A DNA stretch of 5,516 nucleotides from Pseudomonadota bacterium (GCA_027486155.1 JAIXPR010000136.1:1-5516), one strand, 5' to 3'; positions 1-5,444 are shown, counted from the stretch's first letter. Notes: a model not told the origin generated them from the sequence alone. Translations and numbers: made by a program.

Positions 1-1330
1 GATAGTCCCGCCCTATCTCGACTCCCGCCTCACGAAGCTCAAGGGGCCAGAGCTTCCATGGCTCATGAATAAGGGGGCTCTTCACATTCGCGAGCTCGGG
101 AACCCAGGTTCGAACGAATGTCCCCTCTGGGTCGTGATCGTATCCCTGTTTCACAGGATCGTACATTCGAAGGGCATTGATCCCGGTTGTCCCCGATTGC
201 ATCTGGATCTGCGGATAGTGGATCCCCGGTTCATAGTCGAGGAACTGTTGGGCGAGAAAGTGCGAGAACGTGCGCCAATCCAGAAAGAGATCGTAGGCGG
301 CGAAACTCACGAGCATTGCCCGCATGCGAAAGTTGAGCCATCCGGTGGCGCGAAGCGATCGCATGCACGCGTCCACGAAGGGATATCCCGTTCGTCCCTC
401 CTGCCATGCCGCGAGATACTCCTCGTTGTGATGCCCCTCGCGCATCGTATCGAGAGCGGGAACAAAGGTGTGAAACTCGATTGATGGCTCTGACTCGAGT
501 TTCTGTATGAAGTGGCAATGCCAATGGAGGCGCGATTCGAACGCGGAGAGGGAGCGAGGCCACGATCCCCGAGCCGCTGGAGGGAGTTCTCGAAGGTGCG
601 CTATAGTCTTCCGTGTTTCTGTCACCACTGTTCGCATCGAGAGGTTGCCCCAGGCGAGGTAGGGGCTAAGGCGAGAGCCGAATTGTTGCGCTGTGAGTGG
701 ACTGGAGATGGAGCCCGAGTAAGCCTCTCCCCGTTCCGAGAGAAAGGATCGAAGGCACTGCAGGGCGGCGCGCTCGCCCGGCTTTTGGTGGAGGCGTGAC
801 GGTTCAAAATCATCGGGGGGAGGTGGGATATCCCCAACATCAATCGAGATCGGTGCGAGTCTATCCGGCGTGGCTATGGGAGGCGCCGTCATCAACTCCT
901 CCCACTGCTCGGACCAGCGCTCTCGAGAACGTAGGCGACGAACAACGCCGAATTGTCGATGTTGGTTCCATGTAATGCCCTGGTCACGGCACCAAGCCCC
1001 CACCGCTTTGTCTCGTTCAAAAGTTTGCGCGTTGCCGGTCTCTTCATGAGACCAGAGGGTGAATGAGCCAAGGGTGCGCTGAAGCTCTCTCAGGATGTCC
1101 AGGATTGGTCCCTCCCGCACAATCAGTGGTTGTCCGAGCCGGGTGAGGTGATCCCGCAGCTCTCGCACCGACTCCGTGACCCACCACCGATGACGGGCGC
1201 TCATATCCGGTGATCGCCAAACTTCCGGTTCAAACACGTACAGGGGCACTACCGTCCCGGCTCGAGCCGCGGAGGAGAGGGGGGAGTGGTCGTGAATACG
1301 GAGGTCCCGTTTAAACCAGACAACATGCAC
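1..1330 (-). CDS. Photolyase/cryptochrome-family FAD protein, probable deoxyribodipyrimidine photolyase (C-terminus cut by window edge)
   Basis: The reading frame is open for 443 codons from a GTG start to the left edge with no stop or frameshift. The family uses FAD and blue light to repair pyrimidine dimers or to signal. The N-terminal alpha/beta antenna domain starts with HVVWFKRDLRIHDH, the classic photolyase opening, which fixes the start. It continues with SHEETGNAQTFERDK (about 96-108). The FAD-binding helical domain is clear: SRLHWHCHFIQ (266-276), WQEGRTGYPFVDACMRSLRATGW (309-331), QSGTTGINALRMYDPVKQG (378-396) and DHDPEGTFVRTWVPEL (398-413). Family members run about 470-510 residues, so only a short C-terminal piece is missing. 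These motifs match a bacterial subfamily usually named photolyase or cryptochrome rather than E. coli PhrB itself. Two of the three electron-transfer tryptophans of E. coli PhrB seem absent. It lies downstream of the Crp-like gene on the same strand. Repair versus signalling cannot be decided from the sequence. Confidence 0.93.
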   Translation of the reverse strand, partial: MHVVWFKRDLRIHDHSPLSSAARAGTVVPLYVFEPEVWRSPDMSARHRWWVTESVRELRDHLTRLGQPLIVREGPILDILRELQRTLGSFTLWSHEETGNAQTFERDKAVGAWCRDQGITWNQHRQFGVVRRLRSRERWSEQWEELMTAPPIATPDRLAPISIDVGDIPPPPDDFEPSRLHQKPGERAALQCLRSFLSERGEAYSGSISSPLTAQQFGSRLSPYLAWGNLSMRTVVTETRKTIAHLRELPPAARGSWPRSLSAFESRLHWHCHFIQKLESEPSIEFHTFVPALDTMREGHHNEEYLAAWQEGRTGYPFVDACMRSLRATGWLNFRMRAMLVSFAAYDLFLDWRTFSHFLAQQFLDYEPGIHYPQIQMQSGTTGINALRMYDPVKQGYDHDPEGTFVRTWVPELANVKSPLIHEPWKLWPLELREAGVEIGRDY

Positions 1331-1368
1331 GTGAGGGCTCTTATATAAAAAATACGTGTGTCCTCACG
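1331..1368 (-). promoter_or_regulatory. AT-rich leader with inverted repeat before the photolyase gene
   Basis: Immediately before the GTG start, the minus strand reads TATATAAG, a possible -10 element about 11 bases from the start codon. No convincing -35 box or Shine-Dalgarno sequence is present. Transcription from here would give an almost leaderless mRNA. The arms CCTCACG (1362-1368) and CGTGAGG (1330-1336) form a 7-bp inverted repeat around the AT-rich core, and one arm touches the start codon. This could be a regulator site or a leader hairpin. The gene may also be reached by read-through from the Crp-like gene, since no terminator is visible in 1331-1447. Confidence 0.3.
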
Positions 1369-1447
1369 GTAACTGAATAGGGGTTCTCTCTTCAAATGGA
1401 CCGCGGGTGATGTTCACTAAATTCCGCAAGCGCCCGATCGTTACCTG

Positions 1448-2122
1448 TTAGCTCGGGAGAGAGAGCACAAATATCTGATCCTCGTCCATCGCGATGTGCC
1501 CCAACCTTTCCAGCTCCTTCAGGGCTCGGGTAACGGCTTCACGAGAGGAGCCGATCATGCTCGCCAGCGCTTGGTGGGTTGGCGGTTGGGATACGAGATG
1601 AGCAGGGTCTCCCCCGTATTCGCTCGGCGCGCTCATTTCGAAGAGTACGCGGGCCACGCGTGAGGTGACATCGTAGAGCGCGAGGTCCGAGATCCTCATC
1701 GAGGCAGAACGCACTCGGAGGGCGAGATTTTTCAGCATCATGAGCGCAAGCCCGCCGAATTCGAGAAGGTGAGCCTCAAAATCCTCCTTCGTGCATCTCA
1801 GCAATCGACACGGGGTCAGCGAGACAACGTCGGCGACCCGAGGTCCGCCACAGAGGAGGGATATATCTCCCACAACCTCTCCTGAGCGCAGAACAGCCAA
1901 GATCACCTCCTTCTCGTTGTGAAAGCTGCAGACTTTTACACTTCCGTTAACGATGAAGAACATGTCGGCGCCGGGAGTTCCCTCCTTAATAAAATACTTT
2001 CCGGAGGGAATCTCCACGACCGATAATCGAGCCTGTAGTTTCTCTCTCTCCGCGGCGCACAGTCGCGAAAAGGGAGGGATCGATTCGAGTTCGGTGCTAT
2101 CGGGATTCGTCGACGTTGTCAT
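1448..2122 (-). CDS. Crp/Fnr-family transcriptional regulator (cyclic-nucleotide-binding domain plus winged HTH)
   Basis: This 224-residue protein has the usual length and layout of Crp/Fnr regulators. The beta-roll sensor domain spans about 15-125. Its phosphate-binding cassette GEVVGDISLLCGGPRVAD (81-98) keeps the cassette glycines and the key arginine (R95, like E. coli CRP R82). The CRP glutamate E72 is aspartate (D86) and S83 aligns with valine, so a cyclic nucleotide ligand is possible but not certain. There is no cysteine pattern like that of FNR. A long dimer helix (about 125-150) leads to the Crp-type HTH at about 180-220. The recognition helix SREAVTR (193-199) has the Arg-Glu...Arg trio that contacts GTGA in E. 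coli CRP. The start is ATG, with GGAAGG only 2 bases upstream (2125-2130) and 9 bases after the HD gene stop, so the two genes are co-transcribed. A matching operator lies ahead of the operon, which suggests autoregulation. Confidence 0.93.
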   Translation of the reverse strand: MTTSTNPDSTELESIPPFSRLCAAEREKLQARLSVVEIPSGKYFIKEGTPGADMFFIVNGSVKVCSFHNEKEVILAVLRSGEVVGDISLLCGGPRVADVVSLTPCRLLRCTKEDFEAHLLEFGGLALMMLKNLALRVRSASMRISDLALYDVTSRVARVLFEMSAPSEYGGDPAHLVSQPPTHQALASMIGSSREAVTRALKELERLGHIAMDEDQIFVLSLPS

Positions 2123-2131
2123 TACCTTCCG

Positions 2132-3229
2132 CTATAGGTGAGCATCCTTCGTTATCGTCAGGCGCTTGTGAGGAGCGCCGTCAGGAGATTCCTCCGATAC
2201 TGAGCATTCAAAAAGAAGGGCGATCTCCATGACGCGAGGATCTACCTGGTCGGGTAAGTCTAGAACAACTGTTCCTCCCCGACTAGTAATTCTTAACGCC
2301 TCCACTAAGGACTCGAGTGATGTATCGTGACACACCACACGAGAGCAAAATTCGTCGGGGAGGGGGAACGCGCCCGTTGCCCCTGGCACGGCGAACGCCG
2401 CGCCATTGCAGGCGCTCGCGTCCTCGGCGAGACGCGCGAGCGAACCCTTTCGCTCCGGCTCCTCTGGATGGATCGCGATGTAGAACTCCTGAGGATCGTG
2501 AATCGACGGGCGTATTGTGCCGTTTGAAAAGAACTCTACCGAGACCGGGGTATGTTCCCCGAAGGTTTCCCTCCACAACGTTGCCATGTTCCGCAGGGCG
2601 TTGGTGTGAAAGACCGAGCGCCCTTGCGGATCCTTTGATTCCGGTGTCAGTTCGAGCATCGGCCACATGAACCGCTCAAGGTAGATAAAGGCGCCACGCA
2701 TCCAAGTCGCGAACGGGACCTCCTTGTGTCTCGCGAGTTGAGCCTCTTTGTGTAACGCTAAGCTTCCCTCCCTAAACTCATTGAAAGTAGACCCGATGTT
2801 CCATAGGTCCGCCGCGCGAATAATTATCTCCTCGGGCGACGCGGGCCGTACCTCCGGATTTGTTGCCATGACGATGTTCTTTATCTTTAGCGCGGCCTCC
2901 TCCGAGTACCCGCAATCTATCAGGAAACGGAATGTGACCTCGGCGGCTACGCTCTCGGCGCTCTCATGTCCGAGCATGCGCGGAGGGAGGTGTGAGAGGG
3001 CATCGTGTAGCTCAATCGCGTTGCGCAGCGCGTCTCCATCGACGGGGATGGAATACGCGGCGCATCGCTCCATCAGCACCTCCGCGTTCGACCAGACCTT
3101 ATCGGGGTGAGATATACCGTGATACGGCGCTTGTTCATCCGGAAGATACGTACGTTCACGAAGGTGACGGAGGTTGAGGCGTTGTTCGGGCGAGGCATCT
3201 CTGGGGAGGGTGTTAGTAAGTTCGATCAT
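2132..3229 (-). CDS. HD-domain phosphohydrolase with an unusual C-terminal extension
   Basis: The protein has 365 residues. The N-terminal half is an HD metal-dependent phosphohydrolase domain: YHGISH (36-41) gives the first histidine, ELHDA gives the HD pair (H75-D76), GHESAE (87-92) adds a further conserved-type histidine, and RAAD supplies the distal metal aspartate (D141). The spacing resembles cytosolic HD phosphohydrolases with a 'YHN..H' opening, a motif also seen in cyclic nucleotide phosphodiesterases. The substrate is unknown. Residues 150-230 are helical and unassigned. Residues 283-326 (GATGAFPLPDE...RVVCHDT...EALRITSRGGTVVLDLP) resemble the second half of a class I SAM methyltransferase fold, but no glycine-rich motif I is visible, so this part may be degenerate. 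No signal peptide or membrane segment is visible, so it is likely cytosolic. The start is ATG with a strong AAAGGAG site 7 bases upstream (3237-3243). It is the first gene of an operon with the Crp-like regulator. Confidence 0.85.
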   Translation of the reverse strand: MIELTNTLPRDASPEQRLNLRHLRERTYLPDEQAPYHGISHPDKVWSNAEVLMERCAAYSIPVDGDALRNAIELHDALSHLPPRMLGHESAESVAAEVTFRFLIDCGYSEEAALKIKNIVMATNPEVRPASPEEIIIRAADLWNIGSTFNEFREGSLALHKEAQLARHKEVPFATWMRGAFIYLERFMWPMLELTPESKDPQGRSVFHTNALRNMATLWRETFGEHTPVSVEFFSNGTIRPSIHDPQEFYIAIHPEEPERKGSLARLAEDASACNGAAFAVPGATGAFPLPDEFCSRVVCHDTSLESLVEALRITSRGGTVVLDLPDQVDPRVMEIALLFECSVSEESPDGAPHKRLTITKDAHL

Positions 3230-3238
3230 AGTGGATCT

Positions 3239-3274
3239 CCTTTACAAAAGGTTGATTACTCTCAACTGTAAAGG
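3239..3274 (-). promoter_or_regulatory. Leader hairpin that overlaps the HD gene ribosome binding site
   Basis: In the mRNA, CCUUUACA (3274-3267) can pair fully with UGUAAAGG (3246-3239). Inside this, GUUGA (3266-3262) pairs with UCAAC (3255-3251) around the loop GAGUAA, with a four-base CUUU bulge on one side. The total is 13 pairs. Five of the seven bases of the Shine-Dalgarno AAAGGAG (3243-3237) lie in the outer stem, so folding would hide the site. A second CCUUU (3251-3247) could pair with the same AAAGG in a smaller hairpin. In DNA, the inner GTTGA-N6-TCAAC has the dyad geometry of a Crp/Fnr site, so a protein-binding role is an alternative. Confidence 0.5.
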
Positions 3275-3298
3275 TGTCGCGAGACCTAACTTGGGCTT

Positions 3299-3314
3299 TG
3301 TGACAAATGTCACT
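3299..3314. promoter_or_regulatory. Crp-type operator TGTGA-N6-TCACT
   Basis: The sequence TGTGACAAATGTCACT matches the E. coli CRP consensus TGTGA-N6-TCACA at 9 of 10 specified bases. It contains a perfect 12-base dyad, GTGACA-AA-TGTCAC. It lies about 70 bases upstream of the HD start codon. The regulator encoded second in this operon carries the matching Arg-Glu...Arg recognition helix. I could not place -35 and -10 boxes with confidence, so activation versus repression is open. Confidence 0.6.
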
Positions 3315-3333
3315 GAGAAAGTGGAGGGGCGGG

Positions 3334-3370
3334 GCACGGGGTGTCCGATCGTGTCTGTCCGATCCCGTGC
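3334..3370. repeat. Short inverted repeat with nested direct repeats, upstream of the HD operon
   Basis: GCACGGG (3334-3340) and CCCGTGC (3364-3370) form a 7-bp inverted repeat. Between and overlapping them, TGTCCGATC occurs twice (3342-3350 and 3356-3364), 14 bases apart. The flanking DNA is G-rich (GGGG at 3326-3329, 3331-3334 and 3338-3341). It lies between the terminator of the small protein gene and the Crp-type operator. It might bind a regulator, but it could also be chance in G-rich DNA. Confidence 0.3.
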
Positions 3371-3427
3371 TGGGTAGGGGTGATGGGATGAGCGTCGAGA
3401 GGATCGTGGGTAGATGAAGGGAAAAGG

Positions 3428-3452
3428 AAAAGGGGCTCTCGGAGCCCCTTTT
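3428..3452 (-). terminator. Intrinsic terminator after the small protein gene
   Basis: AAAAGGGGCTC and GAGCCCCTTTT form a perfect 11-bp stem with a three-base loop. On the minus strand the stem starts 4 bases after the stop codon and ends in TTTT, followed by CCTTTT. This is a textbook Rho-independent terminator for the minus-strand gene at 3457 onward. It would also separate that gene from the HD-Crp operon. The symmetric A/T flanks could let it work in both directions, but no plus-strand gene is visible. Confidence 0.88.
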
Positions 3453-3456
3453 TGAG

Positions 3457-3744
3457 TTACGCCGCTCTGCGTCTCGTACGAATCTTCGTCTTAGAGTTCA
3501 GAATAGCGTGCCGCGTTTTTTCGGGATTGAATCCAAAATAACGACAGATAGAATTAAAGGAGAGAACGTATTCCTCGTCTTCGTCCATGAGGTATTCGAG
3601 CGCCTCTTGTCGAAGTTCTGGTCCACTGCTCAGATCCTCGATAGTTCGAAGGATCATTGCTCTCATTAACTCACTAACTGCCGTGTATCCCTTCCCGCCG
3701 AGATACGCGAGATCCATTTCAGGTAAACGATCTGAGCTGCTCAC
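3457..3744 (-). CDS. Small conserved hypothetical protein with an LSFNSICRYFGF-type motif
   Basis: I do not know a function for it. From the GTG at 3744 it encodes 95 residues. This start has TGGAG six bases upstream (GGAG at 3751-3754). The frame stays open to a TTG at 3825 (122 residues), but that start has no visible ribosome binding site. The body is helical and acidic: an AVSELMRAMILRTIEDL helix (about 22-38), then QEALEYLMDEDEEYVLSFNSICRYF (46-70) with GFNPEKTR (71-78), and a very basic tail KTKIRTRRR (85-93). The pattern of an 'R..A..W/Y' helix, acidic residues, F/LSF..IC..LG..P..R resembles a widespread short uncharacterised family that I recall from memory. The tail could bind nucleic acid, though this is inference. 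It is a single-gene unit, isolated by a 422-base gap upstream and a terminator downstream. Confidence 0.7.
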   Translation of the reverse strand: MSSSDRLPEMDLAYLGGKGYTAVSELMRAMILRTIEDLSSGPELRQEALEYLMDEDEEYVLSFNSICRYFGFNPEKTRHAILNSKTKIRTRRRAA

Positions 3745-4004
3745 TGTAGACTCCAAAAAGTTAGTCGTACCTTTACGATTGAAGTCGCTCACCTCCAAAC
3801 ACTCTTCTCCGCGAAAACACGGCAAAGGGCGTCAGCACGTAAGCTCACTTCGAAAACCTGTGAGCAAAACTGTTGTAACCTGTTTCCTCAATCAAGGTTG
3901 CCCCTGATCGAGAAGACTGCAGTCGTTATGGTAGGGGGTGGCGGGGGCGCAACCTAGAAAAAAGAGAAAATGCCAAAAACGCCAGAAGACGGCCTTTTAG
4001 GGCC

Positions 4005-4040
4005 TTTGGGGGTGTTTTTAACTGTATTTTTGGGGGTGTT
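4005..4040. repeat. Direct repeat TTTGGGGGTGTT, two copies 24 bases apart
   Basis: TTTGGGGGTGTT is found at 4005-4016 and again at 4029-4040, each beside a T-run. A third, shorter TTGGGGG starts at 4051. On the minus strand these read AACACCCCCAAA. The regular step of about 22-24 bases is close to two helical turns. The function is unknown. Confidence 0.6.
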
Positions 4041-4045
4041 CGGTA

Positions 4046-4093
4046 CCGTATTGGGGGGGCGACCGTCCTCGGTCGCCGCGTGGCCCCAATCGG
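4046..4093 (-). other. Nested hairpin downstream of the polyprenyl synthase gene
   Basis: The core stem is GGCGACCG (4058-4065) with CGGTCGCC (4070-4077) around a TCCT loop. The outer stem is ATTGGGG (4050-4056) with CCCCAAT (4084-4090), extended by CCG (4046-4048) with CGG (4091-4093). This gives 18 pairs in 48 bases, with a one-base bulge (4049) and an asymmetric internal loop. It starts about 75 bases after the synthase stop codon. It has no U-run, so it is not a standard terminator, but it could protect the 3' end of the mRNA or pause polymerase. Confidence 0.5.
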
Positions 4094-4166
4094 CGAGGGC
4101 CGTCTACGTCGCGTGATATCCCATCGACCGAGGACCCGCCTTCGCTGCGCTACGTCGAGGCACGAC

Positions 4167-5201
4167 CTACAACACCCGCTCCAACGCGAAATCGATCACA
4201 GCGAAGAGCGCCTCGCCTTCCGGCGTGAGATTCGAGAGGTCGCCTCCCAGCGCCTCAGCGAGATTTTTGGTCGCGACATCAGCATGACGCCGCGCCGCGT
4301 TCTTCGCTTCGGTAAGCACCGCGCTCTCCCGCAACTTGGTTAATGACTCCTCAACGAACGCCTGCTCCGTCAGCGGGTCTGGCGGTGTAAGTAAGCGTTT
4401 GGCGGCGGGATCGCCGCTCGCGATCCAGAGGATATTAATCAGCGATGGTTTTCGCTCCGCGATATCGATCCCTGGTCGTTTGCCGAGGGTCGCCTCATCC
4501 GAGGTGACATCCAAGATATCGTCGATGATCTGGAACGCGATGCCCAGCGATTCGCCGAACTTCGTCATGTGGTCTTTGACTGCGTCAGGTGAATCGGTGA
4601 GCGAAGCTCCACAGAACGCGGCGAGTCGGAAGAGCGAGGCGGTTTTTCGTGTCGCTATAGTGAGGCTCGAGCTCGCTGTGTGTTCACCGAGCGGTACCGC
4701 GATCTCGAGGGTCTCTCCCTCAACGAGCTCGATGCACGCTTGCTCCGTGGCTTCTATGATCTCCCGGTCTAAACGGGAGCAGAGACCGAACGCGCGGGTG
4801 AGGAGGAAGTCCCCTGATAGGAGGGTGCCTGGAGTTCCGTATTTCGCGTACGCTGAGGGCTTGTGACGACGGATCGGCGACTGATCGATGATGTCGTCGT
4901 GCATGAGGGTCGCCATGTGGATCAACTCGATGCCGGCCGCGATGTCGATGATGTCGTCGGTGATCTCCTGAGCGCCGAGCGCCTTTGAGCAGAGCAGGGC
5001 AAGGATAGGACGAATGCGCTTGCCGCCCAGGCTTAACAGGTACTCCGGTATCTCACGCATGATAGCGACATCGGATTTGAAGGTGCTGCGGATGCGCGCC
5101 TCAACGGCCGCGATCTCGGGAACGAGGGCCAGTGCGTGAGCGAAACGCTCCTTGGCGGAGGGCTGCGATATTCCGTCTGGGTTTGTGAGGGCTGGGGTCA
5201 T
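4167..5201 (-). CDS. Long-chain polyprenyl diphosphate synthase (IspB-like trans-prenyltransferase)
   Basis: It joins isopentenyl diphosphate units onto an allylic diphosphate to make the isoprenoid tail used for quinones. The 344-residue protein has all the signatures of the family: GGKRIRP (59-65), the first aspartate-rich motif DDIID (102-106) followed by RR (111-112), RKT (186-188), and the second motif DDILD (227-231) preceded by FQII. The residue five before the first motif is alanine (A97). Small residues there go with long products, while aromatic ones stop at C15-C20, so a quinone-type C30-C50 chain is more likely than FPP or GGPP. The exact length cannot be read. The frame is open to 5315, but I chose the ATG at 5201. 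It has AAAGG five bases upstream (5207-5211), and the longer frame would run over the promoter and an inverted repeat. It is cytosolic and appears to be transcribed alone. Confidence 0.95.
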   Translation of the reverse strand: MTPALTNPDGISQPSAKERFAHALALVPEIAAVEARIRSTFKSDVAIMREIPEYLLSLGGKRIRPILALLCSKALGAQEITDDIIDIAAGIELIHMATLMHDDIIDQSPIRRHKPSAYAKYGTPGTLLSGDFLLTRAFGLCSRLDREIIEATEQACIELVEGETLEIAVPLGEHTASSSLTIATRKTASLFRLAAFCGASLTDSPDAVKDHMTKFGESLGIAFQIIDDILDVTSDEATLGKRPGIDIAERKPSLINILWIASGDPAAKRLLTPPDPLTEQAFVEESLTKLRESAVLTEAKNAARRHADVATKNLAEALGGDLSNLTPEGEALFAVIDFALERVL

Positions 5202-5243
5202 ACACGCCTTTGTTGGGGGCCGTCGGTGGAACGGTGATACGTT

Positions 5244-5272
5244 ACTATAGATTACTGCATGTGAAATGACAC
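5244..5272 (-). promoter_or_regulatory. Sigma-70-type promoter for the polyprenyl synthase
   Basis: On the minus strand, GTGTCA (5272-5267; 4 of 6 matches to TTGACA) is followed by a 17-base spacer and TATAGT (5249-5244; 5 of 6 matches to TATAAT). A start near 5237 would give a leader of about 35 bases to the ATG at 5201. This supports the shorter start of that gene. Confidence 0.6.
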
Positions 5273-5277
5273 CATCA

Positions 5278-5362
5278 CCCGGAGGGCCCGCCTCCTGACG
5301 GGCCGGGACTCGCAATTAAACCTTCGTGCATACCCGGCCCGTAAGGATACGGGCCCTCCGGG
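5278..5362. repeat. Large near-perfect inverted repeat (30+30 bases, 25-base loop)
   Basis: Positions 5278-5307 pair with 5333-5362 at 27 of 30 places. An outer 13-bp arm (CCCGGAGGGCCCG at 5278-5290 with its complement at 5350-5362) and an inner 9-bp arm (CGGGCCGGG at 5299-5307 with CCCGGCCCG at 5333-5341) are joined by a segment with three mismatches. The loop (5308-5332) is AT-richer. No U-run follows on the minus strand, where it would end an upstream transcript. It stops 5 bases before the -35 box of the synthase promoter. It may be a terminator-like hairpin, a protein-binding dyad or a small mobile repeat. Confidence 0.75.
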
Positions 5363-5422
5363 CTTTGCGGCATCGGGTACAGGTGAGACCATCTTGTGCA
5401 TTGAAATTAAGGCAATTTGTCT

Positions 5423-5444
5423 CCGCCGGGATTCGAACCGGCGG
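5423..5444 (-). other. tRNA T-arm-like sequence, not a recognisable complete tRNA
   Basis: The minus strand reads CCGCCGG-TTCGAATC-CCGGCGG, with the GGTTCGAATCC core typical of tRNA T-arms. It is followed by GGAGACA, which looks like a 3' acceptor strand, but no CCA. The loop has 8 bases instead of 7. A 5-bp hairpin (GCCGC with GCGGC, 5453-5466) upstream could pass for a long variable arm. However, I cannot build a D-arm or a normal anticodon arm, and the best 5' acceptor partner (TGTCCCC, 5509-5515) has a mismatch. It may be a decayed tRNA, a tRNA remnant from an integration site, or chance. Confidence 0.3.

Larger units (their letters stand above)
3826..4166. other. 341-base stretch without a convincing gene
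   Basis: No coding region is convincing here. The stretch holds a possible leader hairpin close to the small protein gene (GCTCAC at 3843-3848 with GTGAGC at 3860-3865). AACCTGT occurs twice (3855-3861 and 3877-3883), 22 bases apart. There are G-runs on the plus strand (3934-3938, 3943-3947, 4008-4012, 4032-4036, 4053-4059), a 12-base direct repeat and a nested hairpin, the last two listed separately. The sequence GTCCTCGGTCG (4065-4075) also recurs inverted at 4125-4135. No classical U-tract terminator follows the synthase gene on the minus strand. A small RNA or an extended 3' untranslated region is possible but unproven. Confidence 0.6.

Noticed and set aside
65..975. Several overlapping plus-strand frames and one minus-strand frame (231-563) in the left part
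   Set aside because: All are shadows of the photolyase gene, whose continuous minus-strand frame gives clear family motifs through the whole stretch.
1355..1368. CGTG-N6-CACG dyad as a second Crp-type operator before the photolyase gene
   Set aside because: The GTG and CAC triplets are 6 bases apart rather than the 8 found in TGTGA-N6-TCACA, so it does not fit the recognition geometry.
2283..3110. Alternative frames on both strands inside the HD gene
   Set aside because: They are low-complexity, Arg/Ser/Pro-rich translations without motifs, lying within a recognised gene.
3934..4059. CRISPR-like or tandem array suggested by the repeated G-run units
   Set aside because: There are only two exact 12-base copies and a partial third, with no spacer structure or cas genes.
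4080..4866. Plus-strand frames opposite the polyprenyl synthase
   Set aside because: They are antisense shadows of a gene with all expected catalytic motifs.
5202..5315. N-terminal extension of the polyprenyl synthase to a start at 5315
   Set aside because: The extra 38 residues do not look like family sequence, and they would cover the promoter and one arm of the inverted repeat. The ATG at 5201 has a ribosome binding site.
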